Source: Punctularia strigosozonata HHB-11173 SS5
Lineage: Eukaryota; Basidiomycota; Agaricomycetes; Corticiales; Punctulariaceae
Direction: 5' to 3'
NCBI RefSeq assembly: GCF_000264995.1
Contig: NW_006767434.1
Coordinates: 437,025 to 458,873 of the forward strand
DNA: 21,849 nt
Shown here: piece by piece, positions 1 to 10,135 of the stretch
Layout: each line of letters begins with the position of its first letter
Numbering within the stretch: the first letter of the stretch is position 1
The notes under the pieces: generated by a model
Told to the model about the DNA's origin: nothing
Database searches by the model: none
The model's input: the letters and a program-made list of their open reading frames with translations, nothing else
Made by a program: the position numbers and the translations under genes

Positions 1-420
1 AAGCAATTGTGGTACATGTCATGCGCACGGTAAAACATTTGTCTCCCTATTGAGTATCAAAACAATCAGAAACACGTCAGTATGTGCCTACCTCCGGGCA
101 ACCCGGACGGTCGACGATGTCAGTGATGACAATTTCTCTATGTTCATGAACTCGAGTACGAGATAAGCAGGAGATCTAGAGCTGGTGAGAACTGAAAGGG
201 ATGAGCAGAGGGAACAGAGACACTGGGTCGAGATCTGGATGACGGTTACGAGAACATACGGATGACGTGCGACGAGTCGGACAAGTGAGGCTGTAAGGGC
301 GCCACTTGACCTGCAGCTGAACAACCACTGAGAAATTCAGTACATCGCCGGAAACTGCTTGACGATGACGAGCGAGCCTTGGACGCCGCCAGCCGTATCC
401 ACGCATGTACCGAGCCAATG
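1..420 (+). repeat. Left terminal inverted repeat
   Basis: The reverse complement of this segment matches 21418-21836 base for base except for one extra A in the run near position 32-35. Pairing is exact up to base 420 (paired with 21418) and stops abruptly at 421. Open frames of 60-80 codons here also occur in the other copy, which is expected from duplicated non-coding DNA. The repeat may continue to the left of the window. Confidence 0.96.
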
Positions 421-1323
421 ATATTGTACAGCAATTACAGCCTATCAGTGGTCAGGGAACGTCACATGACACCACTCAAAGCTCTGCGTCTTGCTTAGCT
501 CTGTTCTTCAGACAATTGACCACTTCGCGAGCATCCGGCTACGATCGCCCCAGAAGTTCTGGCGCCATGCGAGACTGGTATGTCCAGAGTACATCACCGG
601 CGCCTTAAATTCAATCGCTTCAGTGTACACGGCGGCAGTGATGCTGTATATACGAACCCACGTATCTTACTACCACTTCGGCACATGAATAGAATCACCG
701 GATTCAACCACTGGAATGGAAGGTGCGTCCATTTTCCTCTAGTTGATGATGTGGCTGATAAGGCATGCTCCCATGTGAGACAGAGGGGTGGTATACTGCG
801 CCGCAGGACCAAATCGCTGGGACTGGAGGTACCCGGGTGGCGCAGCGGGATGGTGATAGAGCAGCACGTTCTGTGGTACGCCCCTGTTTTCAACCACGCA
901 GACGACATTGACCTCACCGTAGGACAAAGTTGCCGGGGCTGCTGGTACAGTGTCGCAGCGGGACTGTAGGGGTGCGAAGCCGGTGGGAGCAGCTCGTTCG
1001 GTGGCATGGCCCTGTTTTCAACCGCGGACACTGCCCTAATCCCAGCGTAGGGCGAAGTCGCTGGCACTGTAGCTCCAGTGCACCCCGTCAGGTGGTACGA
1101 CTCTGTTTGCGGCGGAGAAGGCGAAGGTTGTAGCAGTACTATGCCCGACACATCTTCTCGACTGAGCGGGACACATAACATTTTCTGTGCTACGTGAAGA
1201 TTTTCCATGTAAATTTACGGACTTCTAAGTAATTCCGATTCTCTCATCATACGATACGGGGCACGTATAATTGGTATCGACACATAACTAACAATTTGAG
1301 TGATCAATCATGTCTGTTGCCAC
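421..1323. other. Left subterminal region without a clear gene
   Basis: This region lies between the left terminal repeat and the 3' end of the transposase gene. A minus-strand open frame at 594-1208 spans it, but its product is low-complexity, matches no family I know, and lies on a tandem repeat, so I do not call it a gene. The recognisable content is the imperfect direct repeat at about 841-1075. Confidence 0.6.
841..1075. repeat. Subterminal imperfect direct repeat, two units of about 113-122 bp
   Basis: CGCAGCGGGA occurs at 841 and again at 954. Downstream of each, a CCTGTTTTCAACC block (883 and 1011), a CGTAGG block and a TGGCACTG/TGGTACAGTG block recur in the same order with substitutions and small indels. 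The position just inside the terminal repeat resembles subterminal repeats that transposases bind in other large DNA transposons; a binding role is inference. Confidence 0.6.
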
Positions 1324-4300
1324 TCACGGTGTAGAAAACATCTTCCTGTTGCGGGTAGCCTGCTCAATGAGTGTAAGCATGGCGAGATTGCAGCAGGAGA
1401 TACTCGTACCATCTGCAAATTGCACTGTTCTGTCCCTGGCTTGATACGATAAACGCAGGGGCGATGGCATATCCGAAGTTTTCTGCCCCTGGGCCCAACG
1501 AGCGTCCGGAATGCCGCGCGTGGGTGTCGAAGGTGAATACGGGGATCGAGCGTCCGGAATGCCGCGCATGGGTGTCGAAGGTGAATACGGGGATCGAGCG
1601 TCCGGGATACTTCGCGTGGGTGTCGAAGGTGACCACGGGGATTGCGATGATGCTCTAGATGGGCCCGAAGTCAGAGACGGAGTCGACGGCATAAACGGCC
1701 ACAACGCGTCAACGGGGATGTCAGGCGCGTTAAGATGCAAAGATTCCATCGTTTCGAACATCGCTACAACGTTCTCGTCCGCGTCCGATGTATCCTCCAG
1801 ATAAACGACCTGTCCATCGTCGTCTTCGAAGTCATCTGGATCGTCCGAGTCGAAGTGCAGGTTCGTATCCAACTGTATAGTGCTGCCCGGAATAGGATCA
1901 GTACCGATGGACGCGCGCAGTTCGTGCTGAATCCCTTGCGCCATCTGTTCATCCGTGGGTCCCCAGGAAGAATCCCAGTCGCGAACCCCCTTGAAATCCC
2001 CTACGCGGCGCCGCCAGGTAACGGCAAGCCGGAGGAGTTTGTCTTGACGTAGTTGAAGCTGGTTGCGAAGCCCTGGCTCCCTTGCTGCAAACATATAAGT
2101 TACGGTAATGGCTATACAGAAGAGGCACGCACCGTGGCGTGCGATCGCGTCTGCAGTTGCAGCCCATTCATCCTGAAGCCATTCCTGCAGCGTCGTTCTC
2201 TCCTTCCTCAAGCGTGCGAGCTCTTCATTGCATCGGTCAATCTCAAGCATAGCTCGTATCCCTTTGCGCACCGCATCATCTGCGAACCATCGCGGGTATG
2301 CTTCCTCACCGAGGTCTTCGTCCATCAATCCGGTGTCATGCCATATGGGATCGTCAACATCAAGGTTCCAGAGACTCTTGACGTCGATGGGAGTTGGAGC
2401 CTGGGCGCCTGGCGGTGCAGCTCCTCGTTTGATGAGATCAGACATCTCTATACAAAGCGTGTTATAACGCCGCGCCAGTGCTTGTATGCCGGGTTCCCGT
2501 TGTTGTATCGCGTTCGTTGCATGTGCGCCTAGCTTGCGCTCTGTAAAATACCAGTAAGACGATCAATACAGTTCTCATAAGGGAATACTTGCGAGAGGAC
2601 TGAGATGCATGAGTGCGAGATACGCGGTCGACTCGCGAAAACTCGAATTTGCGCTGACGCAATCGATCGCGGATCCGAGTCTTCAGAGCCAAGGCATTCA
2701 CGCGATTGTTGAGATATTGGTTCCCGCGTAGACGGTCTACTTTTGAACGAGTTTGAATATCCAGTTTGGCCCGATACTTCTTCGCACTCAATTGTGTTCG
2801 TGCAAGACGATCTTCGACTTCAGTGAGTTGCATACGTGTCTCGTCAGTGGACTCTCCAGCCAATATGGACGTCTCAAGCTGCTTCATTTGCTTTTCGAGG
2901 ATTCGGATGATCTGCTCGAGATTGAGGATGTGATCAATATCTTTGTCAGCTGCATTCTGTCGCTGGCCTGTCGCTGAATGAGTACCTCATGCTGGATACG
3001 CGTAACCATTGACGTACGTTCTAAGGGTTTTGTCTGAGATGCTTGCTGCGCATCCCATTCGCACCGTAGTGCCTCGATGCCGACGTTACACCGCGTGAGC
3101 TCCTCTTGAGCTGCCGCCAGTCGCTCTTGGCAAGTAGTGAATTTCTTCGCAAGCCAATCCGCGAGCGATAGACGGTGCACTGAGTCTAAATGATGGATTT
3201 GGGAATCGAGAATATAGAGCCGTTGATGATACTACAGAGTTGTCAGTCACAAAGTATCACACATATGATACCTTGAAGCTCACACCACAGACTCTGAGTA
3301 CGGCGACGAGGTGGGCGATCAAGCTCCAGAAGCGTTCACAACTTTCGCCGTCCGTGAAGCCAAAACCGACGCATTTGCGGGGATGATAGATAACTTGACA
3401 GGGCCACTGATGACCGTATGCGTGGAAGACGGAGATTCCAAAACGGATACGCTCGCGATACTCGGGCAGAAAACCCCACTTGTAGCAGCTTCTGTGGAGC
3501 TGACAACCGATGTCGTAAAGGACGCCCACAGTCCACGTTACGGGCAGGTTTTGAAATAGCTTCTTAAGAAGTGCGAGCGGGTAATGTTGGCGTTCTCCGG
3601 GGGTCGACATGTTGGCCAGCCACAGTACGCGATCATGACGGCACATTAACGCCATCAAACCGGTGTCGTCGAAGAATTGAGTGCTTGCCTTCTCCCGCTC
3701 CTCGTCGGCGGCTTTGAACGATGACTCGCACCCATCGAGCACAGAATTTGGTACCCGTAGGGGGCCTTCACACTCGTCGATAGCGGATTCCGGCTCCGCA
3801 AATTCTCGGTTTTTTCGCTTGCTCGGAGATGACGTCAAACTGGTAGACTTGCTGGATGCTTGTGACTGACGATTATCACTGCGACGCGTCTTCTGTCGTC
3901 GATAGTCGACCTCCGCCTCCATACTCTGCACTTCCTCTTCCGAGAGAAACACTGACGAAGGATGCATCTTGACCGGATCTCGCCTTTCCCCCCGTTCGGC
4001 TCGTCGGGTGGAGGGAATCCCTGATCCCTCTGTTGCATTGGTACGCACACGCTCAGCACATCTCTTTTGTGAGAAGCACGCGTCAAGGCAGACAACCACA
4101 TCGACGCTGAACGGATGTTAGCCTCTATGATCTCACAGGAGCTCGAGCGAAACAGCTTACGGCATTGATGAGTCGTGTCCATCTCTCCCCGCAAAGCACA
4201 AAATGCACCTGGATCGAAGATACGAGCTGGGACGCGTGCTCTCGTCGACATGACTGCCATTTGAGTTAATAGGGCCAGAGGCCGTTTCTTTTGAGGGACA

Positions 4301-5703
4301 CTTGTCCTCAAAGCTGATATGGGGAAGGTCCGCGGTCTGAGCCCCGCCATCTGGAGCCGCCGTGGGATGTAATCTCAAATGGCGGAGAGGCTGCGTATCG
4401 ATTCCGGGTTGTCGATTCATGGCGCTGGATTGCGCGTCCGGAGCTCGCGTGGATTGCGCGTCTGGAGCTTCAGTGGCATAGGAAGCAGGAGCGGGTCCTC
4501 CAAAGACAGTATCATATACGGGAAAGGCCGTGCCATTACTGGTTGTAGAGGTCGTATCCGTTGAGCGGCTGGGGGTGGGATTAAGACCAATGGCAGCGTT
4601 TGGGACTCGCTCAAGCGCCTCATGCAACGTAGGAACCCTCGAATAGGTATCTACTGACGAGTAAGCTCTCAGACACCCTGCATGTGTTTAGGCCTTACCG
4701 CCAACATGCTCGTCTTCGCGCTGTTTCAGCGCTTCCTGCCGAGATACTTCTAGTGTTTGGTCGATCTTCTTGCTCACGCAATCCACGAGATAATTATACC
4801 AACGTAGGGCATTGCCAAATCGTCGTCGAATGGAGTCCTAATGCGTGGTTTGTCAACACAAGCCGTCCCCAACGGACGCGATCGCGTACTTACCCGTGTC
4901 GTCAATTTGTAGGCCCTGATGCCAAGGAACGTTTCCAGCGTGGTGGCCCATGCTGTCACGTTTGGCGCCGTATGCAGGAACAGTGTCGATACCAGTTCAA
5001 GCATATTGAGATCGAAAGCAAGGGATGGCACCTGGGGTGCACTCGGAAACAATCCAATACTCATCAGCCGCTGAGCAGCGGAAATGCATGAGCATGTCGT
5101 GAGATTTAGGTATTCGAGGTCTGGAAGCTGCGTTAGGAATGCAAATTGACTGGCGCAAGGTAACTCACGATCTGTATATACGGCGGTAATCTGCATATCT
5201 TTACTTGCACCTCTGCAGGTGCAGACGAGAGGCAATGGTGTGTCGAGTCTCAGGTTCGCGGTTGCGGCGAGATAATCCATACACAAGTTGATCAACTCGG
5301 GGACTGTGACATTCTTCCACCGCGCCCACTGATTGAGCTTCTTTCGGGCATACCGTTCCTTATAGTTTTTTGGCGGAACGTGGTCGCCGTCGACCGGAAG
5401 TACGAGAGGAGAGGGAAATGGGTCGGGATCGTCAAGACCCGAAGGAGGATCATTGCTAATAGCGGGGTCACCATCGTCGATAGCCGACCGTCGTCCCCTC
5501 GTATGTGCGGTAGGGAGTTGAGTCAAAGTCCTTCCTCCGGGAAAAACCATGAAAGGCGCCGCTTGCGACTCCTTGCGTGAGGACCAAGAAGGGAGTGATC
5601 CTTGTGTGGAAATGGTAGGCCCATCGTGCACGGGGTTTGGGCCGCGCAATGGCCGGTCATTGGACCTAAGAACACTCTTCGGTATTCTCCTCTTCTTGCC
5701 CAT
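1324..5703 (-). CDS. KDZ-family transposase with N-terminal CxC cysteine cluster
   Basis: Predicted to catalyse cut-and-paste movement of the element. Exon model (minus): 5703-4894, 4837-4699, 4653-4161, 4106-3284, 3231-3018, 2967-2624, 2538-2133, 2084-1324, giving about 1,329 aa. Introns are 45-56 nt except one of 85 nt. The ATG at 5703 opens a basic start (MGKKRRIPKS). A CxC pair at residues 161/163 and a second at 204/206 form the CxC cluster; a CxxC is at 466/469. The RNase H-like core shows VVCLDACF (D489), LYDIGCQ (D679) and DGESCERFW (E735), the likely D-D-E residues; DDTGLMALMCRHD lies between. A long charged helical region follows (LKTRIRDRLRQRKFEF), then LDVDDPIWHD and an acidic tail with a 16-residue tandem repeat. 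Length and motif order fit the fungal family. The exon 6/7 junction is uncertain: the best-looking 48-nt intron (2541-2588) breaks frame. Confidence 0.9.
1500..1643 (-). repeat. In-frame 48-bp minisatellite, three units, in transposase tail
   Basis: Units start at 1500, 1548 and 1596, a period of exactly 48 bp. Each codes for 16 residues of the pattern SPYSPSTPTRGIPDAR with few changes. The period is a multiple of three, so copy-number change does not disturb the reading frame. The proline/serine-rich product is probably disordered. Confidence 0.9.
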
Positions 5704-6983
5704 TACACGACAACGTAGAGCGCGGCCTGAGGGCGGTCGACAAAGGTGTATTCACACGAACAGGTAGATGTGAATGCGCCAATGATACTCGAAGGCCAAG
5801 GACGGGACTTCGAATTGTCGTTATCGTCCTTGCATGAGCAGGCAGACATGTGACCGGACCGAAACATCATCTCAATGGGCGCATCATGGCGGAGGTCCGA
5901 GAACTGAGCCAGATCACGCAGACCAGGTGGACAATTGCGCTTATTTGGGAATCAGGCGTATATCTTAATACTGGAGAAGTATCATCCACGCGATCTGGAA
6001 ACCGACATGTCGTGAGCTCTCAGTCTCGGTTGGGAGGGTGAAAGTCACACTGTTACCGAGTACAATCCAGTATCCCAGGGAACGCGTAGACATCAAACAA
6101 GATTTGCTTAAGGTATTCCTCCATCAGCCCATGCGGAGCAAAATTTTGTTAGCCAGTCAGCCGCGACGGCAGGATCCGTTGCCAGAATTGGGCGCATTGA
6201 TGGTGTGGCACTCTAAGTCAGGTGGGTCCGCTCATGGTTACCCACAAGCGCCGGCTTTGCGCACCCTATTTCCCGACGTCAAAACATCGCTTCAATTAGT
6301 AGATTAGAAGAGATCAACGAGAACAGGTGAATCACCTAATATTACCCCATCAGATGGAGAATCACGCTTGTTCTGAGGACCTGGTGAAGATCTCCATCGT
6401 GATGAAATGTCGTCCAAACGGACGGTAAACCGCGCACCGTCGCATGAGCTCTCGATCTCTGTGAGAAATATTAACTCTGAGCCGGGAACTGATCGCCGCC
6501 CCGACTTCCGCATGAACATCGACACTCCTGTTCCAGTGCCCAGTGAGATCTCGATAACGCATACATCAATCAAGATTGCTTGAGGTATGCTCTCTCTGGT
6601 CCATCTGGTGCGTACGCAGGGACAAATAACTCCGACAACGTAGCCTGAAATCACAACAATGTTAGCGTTCCCTATATCTCATCCAGCGAACTCTCTGTAG
6701 TTAAAACTCATCTTGAGGGTATAGACTTGGGGCAGCAATCTAGGATACATATACGGAGACTAGTACCAGCTTGACAGGTGCCTCGCTTCGCGTTGCCTCC
6801 TTGTCGGGAGCAGCACGTGATGAGGACTGCCACCCTGCACGTGTTCCTCCTTCAAGCTTGACCCATCAACGGCAGTCCATTCGACTACAGCAGCTATGCA
6901 AACACGGAGCATCCAAGCTCTGCTCTACCACGACCGCATGCCAAACTTAGATGATAGGTTCCCGAACCACGTCGATTTCTCAG

Positions 6984-7540
6984 GACGAGCAACGATACGC
7001 ACTGCTAGAGGTGATACCTGGATCTACGGACGAAATTAAGGGAGCGCGCGGTAACCCTCTATGGCGCAGTCAATCGTCGGGAGACCCGTTGCCCCCCCCG
7101 CTTGAGGCCCGCCGCCTTGGGACACATCCGCAACGTGAGCCGACAACGGGTTGACGAGCAACGATACGCACCGTGCCGCACCCGATCTAGAGGTGATACC
7201 TGGATCTACGGACGAAGTTAAGGGAGCGCGCGGTAACCCTCTACTGTGCATCCACCCTGGCGCAGTCAATCGTCGGGAGACCCGTTGCCCCCCCCGCTTG
7301 AGGCCCGCCGCCCTGGGACACATCCGCAACGTGAGCCAACAACGGGTTGACGAGCAACGATACGCACCATGCTGCACCCGATCTAGAGGTGATACCTGGA
7401 TCTACGGACGAAGCGAAGGGAGCGCGCAGTAACCCTCTATGGCGCAGCCGATCGTCGGGAGACCCTAGATTTCATGTTGTGCGGGCTTGGCCGCCCGCGC
7501 CGCCCTGGGACACACCCTGAACGCGAGCCGACAACGGGTT
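6984..7540. repeat. Minisatellite, three units of about 169-196 bp
   Basis: Units begin with GACGAGCAACGATACGCAC at 6984, 7153 and 7349. Each carries CTAGAGGTGATACCTGGATC, then GGGAGCGCGC, a GGGAGACCC block, GGGACACA and an ACAACGGGTT ending. Units 1 and 2 share a run of eight Cs; unit 3 has a different sequence in that place. Unit 1 lacks a short block before CTAGAG, and unit 2 has a short insertion after CCCTCTA. GC-rich blocks interrupt open frames and no coding role is apparent. Confidence 0.92.
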
Positions 7541-7752
7541 TGGAACGGCCCACGAGATTGATCTCTGTCCATCTCACCTGCTTCTGATGGAAAGAATCTC
7601 GCTGAGGTATGATCTCCCGGGCATATTTGCACATATTTGAGATGAAGACCTGACTTAGCCGAAAGGCACAAACTCCGCAGGAAAGATGCGGAAAGACAAC
7701 TTGATTTGACGGTGACGTGATTCGGAAACATCCGTCGAAGGCTCGACTCGTG

Positions 7753-7760
7753 CATAAAAG
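7753..7760 (+). promoter_or_regulatory. Possible TATA box of the viroplasmin-domain gene
   Basis: CATAAAAG, followed by GCGGGGC, sits about 130 bp upstream of the proposed ATG at 7886 on the same strand. It resembles a fungal TATA element by sequence and spacing only. Confidence 0.35.
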
Positions 7761-7885
7761 GCGGGGCTCGTCTTGCTTCCAAGGGCACGTCTCCTTCGTC
7801 TTGAGTACTCGTAGTACGTCTGACAATCACTCTCCCCATACACAACATAACTCATGTCTTCCCCTCTTCCAAACGTTAGCTACCC

Positions 7886-8654
7886 ATGGCCCAAGAGACG
7901 ACGCAGACGCATAACAACGGTGTTCGTAGCCATGTTTCGACTTGTACTTGCGCTAACGTTTCCTCGACGTAGAGCTCCATGCCCGCAGACGGCGCGACCG
8001 ACTATGCCCGGAAGGAGCAGGCGTTTGCGCAGTTGATGAGCGCGGCGCACTACTTGTGCTTCGGTAGTGAGTCTATCACACATGAAGTACTTCGTTTGCT
8101 TGTTTACTAAGCTATTTCCTTCAGTTCCCTTGAACATCCACTTTGCCGATGAACACGTCCCATTGTATCACACTCAGAACGACGTCTTCTACACGCGCGC
8201 TCGCCCCTCCGAGGTGCCTTCGGGCACTTCGGGCACTGACGCTCCCGAGGACCGCAAGGGCCATGCCGATATGCCCGACTCTGCCGCGGATGCGGAGACG
8301 GCGGCGGAGGCTCCCACGGCCGCGCATGGCATTGCTCCTGCCACCCTCATTTCTGCTGTCGCTTCTAATGGGGCCTCCACTAGCGGCTCTGTCAGTGACG
8401 GCTCGTTAGACATGTCTTGGTATGTTGTGACTCGCGGATACGATACTGGCGTCTTCGATTCCCTGTGAGTCTGGGCTCGTCTCTGTGAAGCGTCGTTCTG
8501 AAGGTATTTGCGAAGCGCTCTTGCACAGTCGTTGACGTTCAAATGTCCCGGTCAGAACTACAAGAAGTTCAAATCGGAGGTAGCTGCACGCGAGTACTAC
8601 GAGGATTCCTGTGCTCGTGGCGTTGTCTCTGCTGTCCCTCGTATTCATGTGTAG
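7886..8654 (+). CDS. Small protein with RNase H1 N-terminal/viroplasmin-like domain
   Basis: Exon model: 7886-7921, 7973-8066, 8125-8464, 8516-8654, giving 202 aa. The first two introns have good branch sites (GCTAACG, TACTAAG). Residues 1-45 are unrecognised; a Ser/Ala/Pro-rich linker covers about 70-138; the C-terminus (about 141-190) reads WYVVTRGYDTGVFDSL, then PGQNYKKFKSEVAAREYY. This fits the RNase H1 N-terminal (Cauli_VI/viroplasmin-like) fold, known to bind RNA-DNA hybrids or double-stranded RNA in other proteins. No RNase H catalytic domain follows, so it would bind rather than cut nucleic acid. Many mushroom proteins carry this domain alone. The start at 7886 is chosen because its 51-nt intron keeps frame; an ATG at 7979 is possible. 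The last acceptor (GCGAAG) is chosen because it restores usual domain length. Confidence 0.7.
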
Positions 8655-9019
8655 TCAGTAGATATACTGTGATCACTCTGCGGCGGGGAATCATGATTAT
8701 GCGCCGTTGACCCGCCGTCCTTCGTTTGAGAACGTGCCGCTATGTTGATTGCTGTTTGGTTGTCGTTGGTTATTTTTCTGCACGCAAGGCACACAATGCG
8801 GCACGATACGGAATCATTATTCCCATGCTAGCCTGTTTGGGAGAGTGGGAGCACGACTCGCATGACGAGCACGCGCTCTCCTCACCTTGACTCCCCCCAG
8901 CGTGATACTGACCAGGCGCGAGCTCAATAACGTCCAAATAAAATACCTCGTCCCTCTGTAGGTTGCGCAGTATATGAGTGAACGGTGTGGGCGACTGAAT
9001 CATTTACCTACAGTACTTC
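8655..9019. other. Spacer between two plus-strand genes
   Basis: No gene is recognised here. A minus-strand open frame (8770-9003) codes for an unrecognised Ser/Cys-rich peptide without supporting splice or start context. AT-rich blocks near 8934-8944 (CAAATAAAATAC) and near 8970 (AGTATATGAG) could belong to the promoter of the ORF starting at 9020. Confidence 0.4.
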
Positions 9020-9403
9020 ATGACAGCCCATTCACCGGAGATGGAGACGGAGACGCAGCCGCAGGCTTCGAGCCCAGACAATCATCCCAGGCGGCATAAA
9101 GTCTGTGTAGCGGCCGAGCCCCTTCGTGCTCGTGAGTGTATACAAAGGTTCAATGATGAGATCATGAATCAATCCTATCTCACAGGAACATGCAGTCGAT
9201 GCGAACTACTGGATGCGGAGAAGGCTTCACTCCTTGAGGTTCTTGTCGAGCTCAACACCCTGCGCGCGGAAATCGAGCTGCTGCGGTACAGCAACATGCT
9301 CATCAAGCAGGAGCTCATCCAGCGGCACCCCAGCAAGTCGTTCTTGAAGGATCACCTAGAGCAACTTCGGGATCTAGCGACTCACATCGAAGACTCGTAT
9401 TAG
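9020..9403 (+). CDS. Short coiled-coil protein, unrecognised family
   Basis: A 127-residue open frame starts at the ATG at 9020. The first 40 residues are Ser/Pro/Gln-rich. A CSRC pair lies near residue 59, followed by a leucine-rich heptad-like stretch from about 65 to 120 (for example LLEVLVELNTLRAEIELL), which predicts a coiled coil. No known family is recognised. The TAG stop is followed, nine codons after the last sense codon region, by a splice-donor-like TACAG|GTGAGC. A decayed second copy of this 3' end at about 9826-9890 has CGG where the stop stands. The original gene may therefore have read on into a further exon, making this ORF a truncated survivor. It could also be non-coding. 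Confidence 0.4.
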   Translation: MTAHSPEMETETQPQASSPDNHPRRHKVCVAAEPLRARECIQRFNDEIMNQSYLTGTCSRCELLDAEKASLLEVLVELNTLRAEIELLRYSNMLIKQELIQRHPSKSFLKDHLEQLRDLATHIEDSY

Positions 9404-10135
9404 CTCGGAATGTCCACGTACAGGTGAGCATGTGGCTAAGAGGTTGGAGCGCGGAGTAATATAACAGTCAGAACATGATTCGTTCGTAGTAGAAGAGTGG
9501 AACATGTCTTGTCACCCATTTTTGCAAATACGACACAATGTCACGGCCTATAAATGCGTGGCCGATCTATCCGCTGAACCTGAGCACTAACATGGGCCGG
9601 TTGAACGCCACCGAGCTTGCTTGATTATCTGCAGGTTCCGAATATAAGTGCGGCGCAATCTTCATATCCGCGATCGAGAACTGAATGTCGCACCGGGGAA
9701 TTGGCTTGTCCGATGTGCTACAGAAGTCCAATATCCAGTTTGCATAGTCCGTGTGCTATTATACGCTCAACGTGAGTGATACAACTTCCCTTGGATGACG
9801 ATGCATTGTGCATGGTCACTTGCAGCAATTCCAGAATATAGCTACTCACATTAAAGACTCATATCGGCCCGGAATGTCTGCGTACAGGTGAGCATGAGAA
9901 TAAGAGGTTGGAGTGCAACGGGATGTCACGCCCTATGAATGGATGGCCGACCTGCTGAGCCTGAGCACTAACGCGGGCGAATTGAATTTCACCCGCGTGC
10001 ATGATGATCTGCAGGAATATACGTGTGCTGCATTCATCGCATCCGCGGTCGAGAACTGAACGTTGCCCAGCGTAGTCCGCGTGCTATAGTACGTTCGACA
10101 TAAGTGGTATGAGTTCCCATGGACGCTGACACCCT
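9358..10135 (+). repeat. Decayed tandem duplication, about 440-bp and 310-bp copies
   Basis: The segment from about 9358 recurs from about 9825. Matching landmarks are GACTCGTAT/GACTCATAT (9392 and 9856), GTACAGGTGAGCATG, AAGAGGTTGGAG, CTGAGCACTAAC, GAGAACTGAA (9676 and 10051) and TAGTCCG(C/T)GTGCTAT. The offset shrinks from about 464 to 375 to about 328, which shows several deletions in the second copy. The duplication covers the 3' end of the coiled-coil ORF and its downstream region. Confidence 0.85.

Larger units (their letters stand above)
5704..7885. other. Long region with no convincing gene
   Basis: This stretch runs from the transposase start to the viroplasmin-like gene. It holds the minisatellite at 6984-7540. 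On the minus strand near 6651 there is a strong intron-end signal (GCTAAC branch and TTTCAG), followed by open frames to about 6304, but I could not assemble a continuous protein or recognise one; a broken gene there is possible. Plus-strand frames at 5760-6300 are short and unrecognised. The transposase promoter should lie just above 5703, but no clear TATA box is visible. Confidence 0.5.

Noticed and set aside
88-418. Open frames inside the terminal repeats, identical at 21514-21750
   Set aside because: They match only because the DNA is duplicated; the peptides are unrecognised and lie fully inside the inverted repeats.
594-1208. 204-codon minus-strand open frame
   Set aside because: It runs across an imperfect tandem repeat, has low-complexity composition and shows no family resemblance or splice context.
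6304-6654. Minus-strand 116-codon frame after a strong TTTCAG acceptor
   Set aside because: Several frames look equally coding and none could be linked into a continuous protein, so no gene is called; noted only as possible debris.
7036-7377. Minus-strand frame through the minisatellite
   Set aside because: Its internal repetition mirrors the DNA repeat and it contains no conserved protein pattern.
8770-9003. Minus-strand 77-codon frame rich in Ser and Cys
   Set aside because: No recognised domain, no supporting splice signals, and it overlaps the likely promoter of the ORF at 9020.
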